DNA of 64,000 nucleotides from JANNAT01 sp031384605. Its GTDB lineage: Bacteria; Pseudomonadota; Alphaproteobacteria; Rhodobacterales; Rhodobacteraceae. The stretch is taken from assembly GCA_031384605.1 (NCBI GenBank), contig JANNAT010000050.1, positions 1 to 64,000 of the forward strand, given 5' to 3'. The notes under the pieces were generated by a model, which was not told the origin of the DNA, did no database searches, and worked only from the letters and a program-made list of their open reading frames with translations. This document shows, one piece after another, positions 17,269 through 26,376 of the stretch (position 1 is its first letter; every line of letters starts with the position of its first letter). The position numbers and the translations under genes are program-made.

Positions 17269-18951
17269 TCAGTCCCCCAAGGCCGCTTGCAACACCGATG
17301 TCAGCCGTTTGGCATCGGCGCGGGGCAGGGCAATATAAGGGGCATCTAGCGTGGCGGCCAAACTGCGCAAGGCGGGTTGCGGGCGGTTGGCGGTGTCAAT
17401 CACCAACGCAGGCATCCCGGCAGCCCGCAGCGCGCGGGCGAGTTTTTGGGTATCAATTTCCGATTGTTCCCGGCTGGGGGTGCCATCCAAGGCGATGTTG
17501 CCACGCCCATCGGTTAACAGTGCCACCGTTGGCGTCATGCCCCGCGCGCGGGTTTGCTGAGCCAGTTCAAACGCCAGCCGCAGACCTGCCGCCAAAGGCG
17601 TGCCGCCGCCGCCTGGCAGACCCGCAAGGCGCCGTTTGGTTTGCACCAATGACCGCGTGGGCGGCAAGATCAGCTCGGCCTCGGTGCCGCGAAACGCAAT
17701 CAACGCCACATGATCGCGCCGCGCATAGGCCTGCGCCAGCAATAACTCCACAGCGCCCTTGGCCTCGGCCAAGCGTGCCAATGCCGATGATCCTGACGCA
17801 TCAACGGCAAAGATCAGCACGCGGTCAGATGTTTCCTGATACCGTTTCAGCCGCAAATCGGATTGGCGAATTTCCAGATTCAGGGTGTCGCCCACCGGCC
17901 CCCGCCGTCGTAACGGCTGCCAAGGGGCGGCGGCGCGCAGGGTGGATACCAGATCAATCCGTTTGCCCGATCCCGGCGTGCCGGGGCGTGATGGCAGCGG
18001 CCGCCCGCGATGATTGCCCTTACGCGCGGCACCAGACCCACCGCTGCCCTTGGCCGCGCGGGCAGCTTTGCCAGCGGCCAGTTTTTCCAACAGACCAGCG
18101 GGCAGGGACGCGCGGATCGCCTCTAGCAGGATGTCATCCGGCAGGCGGTCCTGGTCTTGTTGTTGCGGTTGTTCAGCCTCGGCTTCACCCGGATCGGGGG
18201 GCGGCGGTTCGGGGGTATTATCAGGCGTGTCCGCGGCCTCGGGCACATCACCGCGATGCGCCAGAACCAATTCCGCAGATTGGCGCAGATCATCTTCAGT
18301 GATGGTATCATGCCCATGCCACGCCGCCAATGCCCGTGCCGCCGCCAGCGTCAGCAACGGTGCGCGCAGGCTGGCGATGCCCATCGCGGTTGCCAGTTTG
18401 GTCAGGGTTTCGATGGCACCAAGCGGGGTGTTGATGCGGGACAGGGCGCTGCGGGCGCGTTCAAGTTGGGCAGAGTTCAGCACAATCGGCGCGGTGTCAG
18501 ACCAGCCCAGTTCCGACAGGTCTAAAAACAACCCCAGCCGATCTGTCAACGCAGATGGCAAGGTTTCCTCTGGCTCGGCCCCTTCATCCAGCGCCACCAG
18601 ACAGAACCCCGGATCATCCAGCACCCGCGCCAAACGTGCGGCCAATCCGGGGGGGCAGCGTTCGGCCATGGTCAGGATCAGCGCGGCAGGTGCGCCCAGA
18701 ATGCCAAATGATTTCACAACATGACCAGATGCCAAAGTTGCCGCCAGATCAACGCCGCCAAACAGCGATGTGTCATCAATACCGGGATGCATCCGGCGCA
18801 ACGGCAGGGGGATCGCGGCCAGTGCCGCCGTCACATGATCGCGCACAGCGCCTGCGCGCGCGCGAACCCACAGCCCCTTAATCCCCACCGGATCCACCGC
18901 CAAAATCGCCAGCGCGGCTTGCGCGCGGCCCCATGGCGACAGCGGCTCCAT
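17269..18951 (-). CDS. bchD: Magnesium chelatase subunit D
   Basis: 560 residues. The N-terminal half resembles an inactive AAA+ domain, a proline/acid-rich linker (TPEPPPPDPGEAEAEQPQQQ, ~residues 247-266) follows, and the C-terminal integrin-I domain has the MIDAS motif VDASGSSALARL. With BchI it forms the ATP-driven motor that helps BchH insert Mg2+ into protoporphyrin IX. Start and bchI stop overlap by one base (TGATG). Confidence 0.97.
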   Translation of the reverse strand: MEPLSPWGRAQAALAILAVDPVGIKGLWVRARAGAVRDHVTAALAAIPLPLRRMHPGIDDTSLFGGVDLAATLASGHVVKSFGILGAPAALILTMAERCPPGLAARLARVLDDPGFCLVALDEGAEPEETLPSALTDRLGLFLDLSELGWSDTAPIVLNSAQLERARSALSRINTPLGAIETLTKLATAMGIASLRAPLLTLAAARALAAWHGHDTITEDDLRQSAELVLAHRGDVPEAADTPDNTPEPPPPDPGEAEAEQPQQQDQDRLPDDILLEAIRASLPAGLLEKLAAGKAARAAKGSGGSGAARKGNHRGRPLPSRPGTPGSGKRIDLVSTLRAAAPWQPLRRRGPVGDTLNLEIRQSDLRLKRYQETSDRVLIFAVDASGSSALARLAEAKGAVELLLAQAYARRDHVALIAFRGTEAELILPPTRSLVQTKRRLAGLPGGGGTPLAAGLRLAFELAQQTRARGMTPTVALLTDGRGNIALDGTPSREQSEIDTQKLARALRAAGMPALVIDTANRPQPALRSLAATLDAPYIALPRADAKRLTSVLQAALGD

Positions 18952-19955
18952 CAGGGCAAAACCTCGGCCACAATGCGGGCCACGCGGGTGCCAGACCCCG
19001 CCTCATCCAGCGGATCGCGGCGCAAACGGTGGCTTAGGGCGCTGGCGGCGACCGATTTCAGATGCACGCGCGAAACTGTATCGGCACCTTCATAGGCGGC
19101 CACGGCGCGGGCGGCGCGCAGCAGGGTTAACTCACCGCGCAAACCGTCAGACCCAAGTGCTAAACACAAAGCCGCGCAATCATGCAGAACCGACCCCGGC
19201 GTTTTCAGACCCGGCAGCGCGGCGCGGGCGGCCAGAATACCCTTGCGCAAGGCCGCATCCTTGGCCCGCCATTTCTTCATGAACGCGGCATTGTCATTTT
19301 CATAGGCATCCCGCCTGCGCATCACTTCAACCCGGGTTTCAATGTCGCGCGGGCTGGTCACTTCGACCGACAATCCGAACCGGTCGAGCAGTTGCGGGCG
19401 CAATTCGCCTTCTTCCGGGTTGCCCGACCCCACCAGCACAAAGCGTGCCGCGTGACGTATCGACAGGCCTTCGCGTTCAACCACGTTTTCGCCCGACTGC
19501 GCCACATCCAGCAGCAGATCAACGATGTGATCTTCCAGTAAATTCACCTCGTCGATATACAAATACCCCCGGTTGGCGCGAGCCAGCAGCCCCGGCTCAA
19601 ACGCTTTTTCCCCCCGTGTCAGCGCGCGTTCGATGTCCAGCGCGCCCACAACGCGGTCTTCCGTCGCCCCCAAGGGCAGGTCAATCACTGGCGTCGCGCG
19701 TTTGATCATGCGGCCCGATTTCGGCCCGGCCCAGTCCGGCACATCTTCGATCCGCGCCGAATTCACCGGGCAGCCTTCGACAGCCATAATCTCGGGCAAC
19801 AACGCCGCCAAAGCGCGCACCGCCGTGGATTTGCCGGTGCCCCGGTCGCCAAACACCAACACACCGCCGATGCCCGGATCAATCGCCGTCAGCACCATCG
19901 CCTGTTTCATCGCCTCTTGGCCAACGATTGCAGAGAACGGGAACGGTTGGCTCAT
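18951..19955 (-). CDS. bchI: Magnesium chelatase ATPase subunit I
   Basis: 334-residue AAA+ ATPase with Walker A VFGDRGTGKSTAVRAL, Walker B YLYIDEVNLLEDHIVDLLLD and sensor region SGENVVEREGLS. The ATG at 19955 (MSQPFPFSAIVGQE) is chosen because it overlaps the crtA stop (ATGA) and matches the family start; the longer frame would run 60 bases into crtA. It is the motor of Mg-chelatase, with BchD and BchH. Confidence 0.97.
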   Translation of the reverse strand: MSQPFPFSAIVGQEAMKQAMVLTAIDPGIGGVLVFGDRGTGKSTAVRALAALLPEIMAVEGCPVNSARIEDVPDWAGPKSGRMIKRATPVIDLPLGATEDRVVGALDIERALTRGEKAFEPGLLARANRGYLYIDEVNLLEDHIVDLLLDVAQSGENVVEREGLSIRHAARFVLVGSGNPEEGELRPQLLDRFGLSVEVTSPRDIETRVEVMRRRDAYENDNAAFMKKWRAKDAALRKGILAARAALPGLKTPGSVLHDCAALCLALGSDGLRGELTLLRAARAVAAYEGADTVSRVHLKSVAASALSHRLRRDPLDEAGSGTRVARIVAEVLP

Positions 19956-20668
19956 GCGGCGTCCTTCAGGGGTTTTAACTGTGCAATGGGGCTGCGGCCA
20001 CCCCAACTGCCCCAATCATCGACAATCGCAAAGCGCGCGTAAAGCTCTTCCCTGAACCACCCCTCGGCGCGCACCGCAGCAATCGCACGGCCATGCGGGC
20101 CATCGCCGCGCGCAAAGTTGGCCATCGCGGCGGCGTCGGGCCAGATTGAAAACGTCACCTGATGCAGCAAGGGCACCTCACCGATGCCGATTTTGAAAAT
20201 CACATTGGGGTCTTGGCCGATCACTGCGGAAATATCCGGCACGCGCCGCCAAAACCGCAGGAATGTGCGCGCCCGCATCGTGGCGCGGGTGATCGCCACC
20301 ACGGGGCCATCGGCGGCATCGCGCGACGGCGTGAATGGCTGCACGCCTGACCATTCCCCGCGTGATGATGTGGGGGCCAGCAGAATCGTCCAGGATTCCG
20401 ACGCATGTTTTGCCCAGCGGCGATACACGAGCGCGGTGGTGATATTCCGCCGCGCTGTTTCGGCATCTGGCCAGGTGGCCAGTATCGCCCAGACGGCGGT
20501 GTTGGGGCGGGGGGTGAACCCTTCGCCGGTGCCGGTGCCGCACAGCTTCCAAAACCCCACATCCGGCATCCGCCAGAACGACAGCCGTGCAGCGCCCATT
20601 TGCCCCAAAACCCATAACCGGGCGGGCAATGACGGGAATCGGTATAGGGAAAGGCTGACGGTTTGGAT
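19952..20668 (-). CDS. crtA: Spheroidene monooxygenase
   Basis: The body matches CrtA (QTVSLSLYRF, GQMGAARLSFWR, WKLCGTGTGEGFTPRPNT), the O2-dependent enzyme converting spheroidene to spheroidenone. The start is odd. Family members begin M-Q-T-V-S-L, but the aligned codon here (20668-20666) is ATC. The frame has no ATG upstream; the only standard upstream start is TTG at 20758, and the first internal ATG (20599) would cut into conserved sequence. From ATC the protein is 238 residues, close to family length. Either ATC initiates, TTG at 20758 is used, or the base is a mutation or error. Confidence 0.9.
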   Translation of the reverse strand: MQTVSLSLYRFPSLPARLWVLGQMGAARLSFWRMPDVGFWKLCGTGTGEGFTPRPNTAVWAILATWPDAETARRNITTALVYRRWAKHASESWTILLAPTSSRGEWSGVQPFTPSRDAADGPVVAITRATMRARTFLRFWRRVPDISAVIGQDPNVIFKIGIGEVPLLHQVTFSIWPDAAAMANFARGDGPHGRAIAAVRAEGWFREELYARFAIVDDWGSWGGRSPIAQLKPLKDAA

Positions 20669-20686
20669 GGCTTGCCCCCGAAAAAG

Positions 20687-20704
20687 TGTAAACCTAGTTT
20701 GGCA
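20687..20704. promoter_or_regulatory. Imperfect PpsR/CrtJ box upstream of crtA
   Basis: TGT-N12-GCA, one base from the TGT-N12-ACA consensus. It lies 18 bp upstream of the expected crtA start and 58 bp from an exact box near crtI, so the two could be bridged by PpsR on this divergent promoter. Confidence 0.5.
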
Positions 20705-20762
20705 GGCTTTGCAGCGGCTGGAAAGGCAAATGGGGAATTTTCTGCAATGGAAAGCCAAGTAT

Positions 20763-20780
20763 TGTAAATCAGATTAGACA
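20763..20780. promoter_or_regulatory. PpsR/CrtJ box between crtA and crtI
   Basis: Exact palindrome TGTAAATCAGATTAGACA (TGT-N12-ACA), 15 bp before the crtI ATG. PpsR/CrtJ represses crt and bch genes under oxygen at such sites in Rhodobacter; the repressor is encoded at 55949-57364. Confidence 0.8.
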
Positions 20781-20795
20781 GTATATCGTGACCGA

Positions 20796-22361
20796 ATGCT
20801 GACACACCCTGCAAACACCGTTGAGTCACCCCTGCCCGGTTCGGGCAACCACGCAATTGTCATCGGCGCGGGGTTGGGCGGTCTTGCGTCCGCCATGCGG
20901 CTGGGGGCCAAGGGATACCGCGTGACCGTGATTGACCGGTTGGATATGCCGGGGGGGCGTGGATCGTCGATCACCCAAGGCGGGCATCGGTTTGATCTGG
21001 GGCCGACGATCGTTACCGTGCCGCAGGGCTTGCGCGATCTGTGGGCGGTGTGCGGGCGCGATTTTGACCGCGACGTTGATCTGCGCGCGCTAGACTCGTT
21101 TTATGAGATTCGCTGGCAGGACGGATCAAACTTTACTGCCCGCCAGTCCACCGATGCGATGCGGGCCGAAGTGGCGCGGCTGTCACCGGGCGATCTGGCG
21201 GGGTATGATAAATTTCTGCGCGACAGCGAAAAACGCTATTGGTTCGGGTTTGAAAACCTTGGCCGTCGGTCGATGCACAAGCTGGGCGATCTGATCAAGG
21301 TGCTGCCCACATTCGCGTGGCTGCGGGCGGATAAATCGGTTTATGCACATGCGGCCAGCCGGGTGAAAGACGAACGCCTGCGGTTCGCCCTGTCGTTCCA
21401 TCCGCTGTTTATTGGTGGCGATCCGTTTCATGTGACCTCGATGTATATCCTTGTCAGCCATCTGGAGAAAGAATTCGGCGTGCATTACGCCATGGGCGGC
21501 GTGGGCGCGATTGCGCTGGCGATGGCAGGGGTGATCGGTGCGCAGGGCGGGCAGTTGGTGCTGAACGCCGAAGTGGATGAAATTTTGTTGGAAAATGGCC
21601 GCGCGACCGGCGTCCGGCTGGCCGATGGGCAAGTGGTGAACGCCGATATCGTGGTATCAAATGCCGATGCGGGCCACACCTATGACCGGCTGATGCGCAA
21701 CCATCCGCGCAAACGCTGGACACCCGCAAAACTAGCGCGCAAGCGCTGGTCGATGGGGCTGTTCGTCTGGTATTTCGGCACCAAAGGCACCGCGCTGAAA
21801 TGGCCGGGGGTGGGGCATCACACCATCGTCGTTGGCCCCCGCTATAAACAGCATATCCGCGACATCTTTATTCGCGGCAAATTGGCCGATGATATGAGCC
21901 TGTATGTTCATCGCCCATCGGTCACCGACCCAACAGCGGCCCCCTTGGGCGATGATACGTTTTATGCCCTGTCGCCCGTGCCGCATCTGGGCTTTGACAA
22001 CGGCGTTGATTGGGCGGAACAGGCGGAACCTTACCGCTTGAAAATGCAGAAGATGCTGGAAGACCGCCTGTTGCCGGGGTTGGGCGATCATCTGTCTGAG
22101 CAGTTGGTGTTCACCCCCAAAAGCTTTGAGACGCGCTATCTGTCGCCCTATGGCAGTGGGTTTTCGATTGAACCGCGCATTCTGCAATCAGCGTGGTTTC
22201 GCCCGCATAACGTGTCTGAAGAGGCAAAGGGTTTGTATCTGGTGGGGGCTGGCACCCATCCGGGGGCTGGTTTGCCGGGGGTGATCGCATCGGCAGAGGT
22301 GTTGGGCAAACTGGTGCCGGATGCGCCACTGACTGCCACGCTACGGATGGCCGCGGAATGA
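20796..22361 (+). CDS. crtI: Phytoene desaturase (neurosporene-forming)
   Basis: 521 residues with an N-terminal FAD-binding motif (AIVIGAGLGGLASAMRLGAK, ~residues 24-43) and the C-terminal CrtI signature GLYLVGAGTHPGAGLPGV. It desaturates phytoene stepwise at the membrane; in the spheroidene pathway it stops mainly at neurosporene. The start lies just after the PpsR box; the ribosome-binding site is weak. It overlaps crtB by 4 bp. Confidence 0.97.
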   Translation: MLTHPANTVESPLPGSGNHAIVIGAGLGGLASAMRLGAKGYRVTVIDRLDMPGGRGSSITQGGHRFDLGPTIVTVPQGLRDLWAVCGRDFDRDVDLRALDSFYEIRWQDGSNFTARQSTDAMRAEVARLSPGDLAGYDKFLRDSEKRYWFGFENLGRRSMHKLGDLIKVLPTFAWLRADKSVYAHAASRVKDERLRFALSFHPLFIGGDPFHVTSMYILVSHLEKEFGVHYAMGGVGAIALAMAGVIGAQGGQLVLNAEVDEILLENGRATGVRLADGQVVNADIVVSNADAGHTYDRLMRNHPRKRWTPAKLARKRWSMGLFVWYFGTKGTALKWPGVGHHTIVVGPRYKQHIRDIFIRGKLADDMSLYVHRPSVTDPTAAPLGDDTFYALSPVPHLGFDNGVDWAEQAEPYRLKMQKMLEDRLLPGLGDHLSEQLVFTPKSFETRYLSPYGSGFSIEPRILQSAWFRPHNVSEEAKGLYLVGAGTHPGAGLPGVIASAEVLGKLVPDAPLTATLRMAAE

Positions 22362-23386
22362 TTGCACCCGCCGATATGCAGCATTGCCGCGATGCGATTC
22401 GCACCGGCTCGCTGTCGTTTCACGCCGCATCGAAACTGCTGCCCTCCCGCGTGCGTGACCCGGCGCTGGCCCTCTATGCATTCTGCCGGTTGGCCGATGA
22501 TGCGGTGGATGACAGTGATGACAAGGCCCCGGCGGTGCTGGCGCTGCGCGACCGGTTGGATCTGGTCTATGCGGGCACCCCGCGCAATGCGCCCGCCGAC
22601 CGTGCCTTTGCTGCCGTGGTGGCCGATTTCGACATGCCGCGCGCCTTGCCTGATGCGTTGCTGGAAGGGCTGGCGTGGGATGCAACCGGGCGGCGGTATA
22701 ATACGTTGTCGGGGCTGCTGGATTATTCCGCCCGGGTGGCCGCCGCCGTAGGTGCGATGATGTGCGTGCTGATGCGGGTGCGCAATGCCGATGCCTTGGC
22801 GCGGGCCTGCGATTTAGGGCTGGCGATGCAGCTGACCAATATCGCGCGCGATGTCGGCGAAGATGCACGGGCAGGGCGGTTGTATCTGCCGCTGAACTGG
22901 TTGGCGGAACTGGGGATTGATGCGCAGGAATTTCTGGCGAACCCCGTGGCCGATGCCCGTATTCGGCTGTTAACCCAACGGCTGCTGACCGAGGCCAACA
23001 GCCTTTACATCCGGTCCGAAGCCGGCGTGCCCGCCCTGCCACTGGCCTGTCGCCCCGGTATCTTTGCCGCAAGGCACGTCTATGCCGGCATAGGCGGCGA
23101 CGTGGCAAAGGGCGGATATGACAGCATCACCCGGCGCGCGCGCACCACATCGCGTCAGAAACTGGGCTGGCTGGGGCTGTCGATTGCAAGGTCAGCCATA
23201 TCATTGGTCTTGCCGCGCCCTGCAACCCTGCACGCCGCCCCCGCGCCAGAGGTGGCGTTTCTGGTGAACGCCGCTGCCCGCAAATCAAGCAGTTTTGGCA
23301 GATCTGATGCACTTTTGGCCGTTTTCGCCCAGTTAGAAGCAAAAGATCGCGCCCAACGGCCCATTGCCCGATCAGCCCTTGGATAA
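22358..23386 (+). CDS. crtB: Phytoene synthase
   Basis: 342 residues of the squalene/phytoene synthase family. The two Asp-rich diphosphate-binding motifs are present as RLADDAVDDSDD (~residues 46-57) and LTNIARDVGEDARAGRLYLP (~159-178). It joins two geranylgeranyl diphosphates to phytoene. Start overlaps the crtI stop (ATGA). Confidence 0.97.
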   Translation: MIAPADMQHCRDAIRTGSLSFHAASKLLPSRVRDPALALYAFCRLADDAVDDSDDKAPAVLALRDRLDLVYAGTPRNAPADRAFAAVVADFDMPRALPDALLEGLAWDATGRRYNTLSGLLDYSARVAAAVGAMMCVLMRVRNADALARACDLGLAMQLTNIARDVGEDARAGRLYLPLNWLAELGIDAQEFLANPVADARIRLLTQRLLTEANSLYIRSEAGVPALPLACRPGIFAARHVYAGIGGDVAKGGYDSITRRARTTSRQKLGWLGLSIARSAISLVLPRPATLHAAPAPEVAFLVNAAARKSSSFGRSDALLAVFAQLEAKDRAQRPIARSALG

Positions 23387-23433
23387 GTTGCTCCGCCAAC
23401 TTACCTAAGCGGCATTGCCCAAAGAGGATCGCG

Positions 23434-23895
23434 ATGGATTGGCCGTTATTTCTGACATTTCTGGCGGCAACCGGGGCCGCCGCCGCAACAGGGGCAATGT
23501 TTAACCCCGCCGACTGGTATTTCGGGCTGAAAAAACCATGGTGGACGCCGCCCGGCTGGGTGTTTCCAATTGCCTGGACGTCACTTTATCTGTGCATGTC
23601 CTACGCCGCAATGCGGGTGGCCTTATTGCCGGGTGCGGGGCAGGCGCTGGCGTTTTGGGCATTGCAAATAGCGTTCAACACCCTTTGGACACCGGTGTTT
23701 TTCGGCCTGCACAAGTTGCGCGCGGCAATGGTGGTGATGGTGTTTTTATGGCTGTCGGTGGCCGCAGCAACTTGGGCGTTTTATCAAATGGACGCCACTG
23801 CGGGTTTGGTCATGCTGCCCTATCTGGCATGGGTCAGCATCGCCGGGGCGCTGAATTTTTCGGTGATGCGGCTGAACCCCAACGAAACCGCCTAA
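23434..23895 (+). CDS. tspO: TspO/CrtK tryptophan-rich sensory protein
   Basis: 153 residues, five membrane segments, with the TspO motif FGLKKPWWTPPGWVFPIAWT (~residues 30-49) and NTLWTPVFFGLHKL. TspO is an outer-membrane tetrapyrrole-binding protein that modulates photosynthesis genes with oxygen in R. sphaeroides. GAGGA lies 6 bp before the ATG, 47 bp after crtB. Its end overlaps the convergent crtC stop by 4 bp. Confidence 0.96.
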   Translation: MDWPLFLTFLAATGAAAATGAMFNPADWYFGLKKPWWTPPGWVFPIAWTSLYLCMSYAAMRVALLPGAGQALAFWALQIAFNTLWTPVFFGLHKLRAAMVVMVFLWLSVAAATWAFYQMDATAGLVMLPYLAWVSIAGALNFSVMRLNPNETA

Positions 23896-24761
23896 AACAC
23901 CCATCCTGCGCGGCGCGGCACCCGCAGGGCCAACATAGGTTTGACGAAAGGCGAGGCAAAGCGGCGCAAATCCAGCGCCTCATGCACGCCAACCACTTCT
24001 TCGCCGTCCAGTTGCGTGCGCACCAAGGACCGGCTGTAAAACGGCGCGTCCAGCAATGCCATTTCTTGTCTTGGCTGGAATCCGGCATCACTGCGCGTAT
24101 CGCGCGACACCTGCCATCGTGTGCGGGCAAACCGCGTCAACGGCGGCGGTTCAATTTCCTGCACGGCACCATCGGCGGCAATATCCAACCCCAGCGCCAA
24201 GGTCGACCCATCCGCACGGATGCCATCATAAAAACACGTCGTTCCGCCTGCGCTGCGCGGATACCGCCCCCAGGTCCAGCGGCGAAAATCGGCCTCCAGC
24301 GCCGCCGTGCCAAAATTGGCATCGAAATAGCCGTGGCCAGACCATTTGTTGCCTTGGGTCAGATCAACCTCGATCCGTGCCGATGGCGCAAAGGGCCGCC
24401 AGATATGGCTGGCGTCGGGCGTTAACATTGCTTCGGCTTCAGTTACGGCAGATGGGGTCAACCTGATCTGGCCCTGGACGCGGCTGATCAAAGGCAGCCC
24501 CGATATCTCGTTGATATCAATCACCAAACAGCCATTGTCCCAACGCATCTGGCTTGGGCCCACCACCAACGCATTGCGCGATTGCCGCAACGCGGCGCGT
24601 CCCCGGTCTGTCATGGTGAACCGCCCGCCGGGGCCATAGGTAACAACGTTGATGCAGCAATGATTGGCTGGATCGCGCCGCCCCGACCACGCATACCACG
24701 GCGAAAATACTGATCCGATAAAGCCAATAACCGATACCGCACGCGTGCCATCATCTGACAC
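23892..24761 (-). CDS. crtC: Hydroxyneurosporene synthase (carotenoid 1,2-hydratase)
   Basis: The core matches CrtC: GSVFSPWYAWSGRRDPANHCC, GPGGRFTMTDRGRAALRQ, GHGYFDANFGTAALE and the C-terminal ALDLRRFASPFVKPML. It adds water to the 1,2 double bond of neurosporene. The start is uncertain. GTG at 24761 gives 289 residues, near the family length, but similar sequence (GPNGYAWWYVDG) precedes it, and no ATG, GTG or TTG lies between there and the crtD coding region. A start further up would lie inside crtD. Confidence 0.93.
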   Translation of the reverse strand: MSDDGTRAVSVIGFIGSVFSPWYAWSGRRDPANHCCINVVTYGPGGRFTMTDRGRAALRQSRNALVVGPSQMRWDNGCLVIDINEISGLPLISRVQGQIRLTPSAVTEAEAMLTPDASHIWRPFAPSARIEVDLTQGNKWSGHGYFDANFGTAALEADFRRWTWGRYPRSAGGTTCFYDGIRADGSTLALGLDIAADGAVQEIEPPPLTRFARTRWQVSRDTRSDAGFQPRQEMALLDAPFYSRSLVRTQLDGEEVVGVHEALDLRRFASPFVKPMLALRVPRRAGWVF

Positions 24762-24802
24762 GCCATCGACATACCACCACGCATAACCGTTGGGGCCAAC
24801 GA

Positions 24803-26305
24803 CTACATCAAAGCAAGGTCTTTCAAGATCGCCTCGGCCGCGTGCCGCCCGGACAATGCTGCCATCGGCACCCCTGCCCCCGGATGCGCGCCGCCGCCCG
24901 CCAGATACAGCCCCGTCAGCCCCGTCCGCGCTGTGGGGCGCTGAAAACTCGCCAGTGTGCCGTGCGGCGACCGCCCGTAGATCGACCCCTGCGATCCCGG
25001 AAACAGTGTCGCAAATCCCTGCGGCGTTGTCAGCGCGCTGTCCGGCGGGGTGCGGTCGAAGGTCAGCCCGAAGCGGGCCAGTTGCGCAAAGGTCTTGCTG
25101 CGACATTGATCAATCTCTCCGGTAGCAAGGGTGGTTTTGGGTGGGGCATTCATGATAATCTCGAACCGTTCCTGATCCGGCACTTGCCCCCCCGCCCGAT
25201 CTTGGGCGCAGATGTAAAGCGTAGGGTCTTGCGGCATCTGGCCTTTGGCGATGGGGCCAAACTCCAGCGTGGGGTCGCTGCCAAAAAACACGTTGTGATG
25301 GATCAGATCAACCCCACTGGGTTTGGCTGCAAAGGCCCAGACCCAGGCCGACAAACTGCGCGGATGCGCGGCGATGGGGCGCAAGGCAGTTTGCGCACCG
25401 TTGCCCAGCAACCCCGCCAGCAACCCCGCCGGATCGCCATTGAACACAACCGCATCGCATTTCAAATTGCGGCCATCCGATAGCACCACCCCCGACACCC
25501 GCGCGCCCTGCCGTTCAATTTTGCGCACCGTCAGACCATAGCGCAGATCAACGCCCTGGGCCGTTGCAAGATCTGCCATGGCCTTGGCAAGGCAATGCAT
25601 GCCACCTTGCACCGCCCAAACGCCGCGCGCCTCTGCCTGCCAGATCAGGGCCAGAACGGCAGGTGAAAGATCGGGCGCACCGCCGACATAGGTGGCGTAA
25701 CGCCCAAACAATTGCTGCAAACGCGGGTCGCTGAACGCCGTTGCCAGATGCCGCGCCAAACTGCGGCCGGGCAAAAGTGCCCACCACGCGCGCGGGGCCA
25801 TCAAGGCGTTCCAACCAATACTTGCCATGTGGGGCGCTGCGGCCTGCATCACCGGCGCGTCAAACGCCGCATAAAGACGCGCGGCCAGCCGGTCAAAGCG
25901 GATGAAATCATCTTCGGCGCGGCTGCCTGCAAAGGCTGCAATCGCCGCAGCGCTGGCCGCCGGGTCTGCGTGCAAGTCCAGCCGGCTGCCATCCAGCCAC
26001 CAATGACGTGCCAAAATTGGTTGTGGTATCAAGGTGATATGATCATCCAACCGCGTGCCGGCTGCGGCAAAGATATCGTCAAACACCTTGCGCATTGTCA
26101 GCACAGTTGGCCCGGCATCTATCGGCCCTGCATGGGACGGCAAAGTGCGCATCTTTCCACCCGGTTCCGCTTGGGTTTCGATCAAAGAGACATCCATGCC
26201 GGCCGCAGCCAGCCGAATGGCAGCGGCAAGGCCCCCCATGCCCGCCCCTATCACCACAATCTTCTTGGCCGCTGTGCTTTTCATTACCAAGGATTGTTGA
26301 CTCAA
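24803..26305 (-). CDS. crtD: Methoxyneurosporene dehydrogenase (1-OH-carotenoid 3,4-desaturase)
   Basis: 500 residues related to CrtI: FAD motif VVIGAGMGGLAAAIRLAAAG near the N-terminus and LYLAGGGAHPGAGVPMAALS near the end. It introduces the 3,4 double bond leading to spheroidene. It diverges from crtE across two PpsR boxes. ATG at 26305 or the second Met eight codons on (26284) are both possible starts. Confidence 0.95.
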   Translation of the reverse strand: MSQQSLVMKSTAAKKIVVIGAGMGGLAAAIRLAAAGMDVSLIETQAEPGGKMRTLPSHAGPIDAGPTVLTMRKVFDDIFAAAGTRLDDHITLIPQPILARHWWLDGSRLDLHADPAASAAAIAAFAGSRAEDDFIRFDRLAARLYAAFDAPVMQAAAPHMASIGWNALMAPRAWWALLPGRSLARHLATAFSDPRLQQLFGRYATYVGGAPDLSPAVLALIWQAEARGVWAVQGGMHCLAKAMADLATAQGVDLRYGLTVRKIERQGARVSGVVLSDGRNLKCDAVVFNGDPAGLLAGLLGNGAQTALRPIAAHPRSLSAWVWAFAAKPSGVDLIHHNVFFGSDPTLEFGPIAKGQMPQDPTLYICAQDRAGGQVPDQERFEIIMNAPPKTTLATGEIDQCRSKTFAQLARFGLTFDRTPPDSALTTPQGFATLFPGSQGSIYGRSPHGTLASFQRPTARTGLTGLYLAGGGAHPGAGVPMAALSGRHAAEAILKDLALM

Positions 26306-26315
26306 GTTCGGAAAC

Positions 26316-26333
26316 TGTCCAGTATGATTTACA
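26316..26333. promoter_or_regulatory. PpsR/CrtJ box 1, crtD-crtE intergenic region
   Basis: Exact TGT-N12-ACA (TGTCCAGTATGATTTACA), 10 bp before the crtD start and 6 bp from a second box. Paired boxes with this kind of spacing bind PpsR cooperatively, so both divergent genes are likely repressed. Confidence 0.82.
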
Positions 26334-26339
26334 CAATGG

Positions 26340-26357
26340 TGTCATGTTTAATTGACA
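26340..26357. promoter_or_regulatory. PpsR/CrtJ box 2, crtD-crtE intergenic region
   Basis: Exact TGT-N12-ACA (TGTCATGTTTAATTGACA), ending in TTGACA. It stands directly before the ATG at 26359, which supports the later ATG at 26377 as the true crtE start. Confidence 0.82.
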
Positions 26358-26376
26358 CATGCAGGCAGGGGAACCA

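Noticed and set aside
20221..20856. Minus-strand frame of 211 codons upstream of and within crtA
   Set aside because: Out of frame with crtA and runs through the crtI promoter; no motif.
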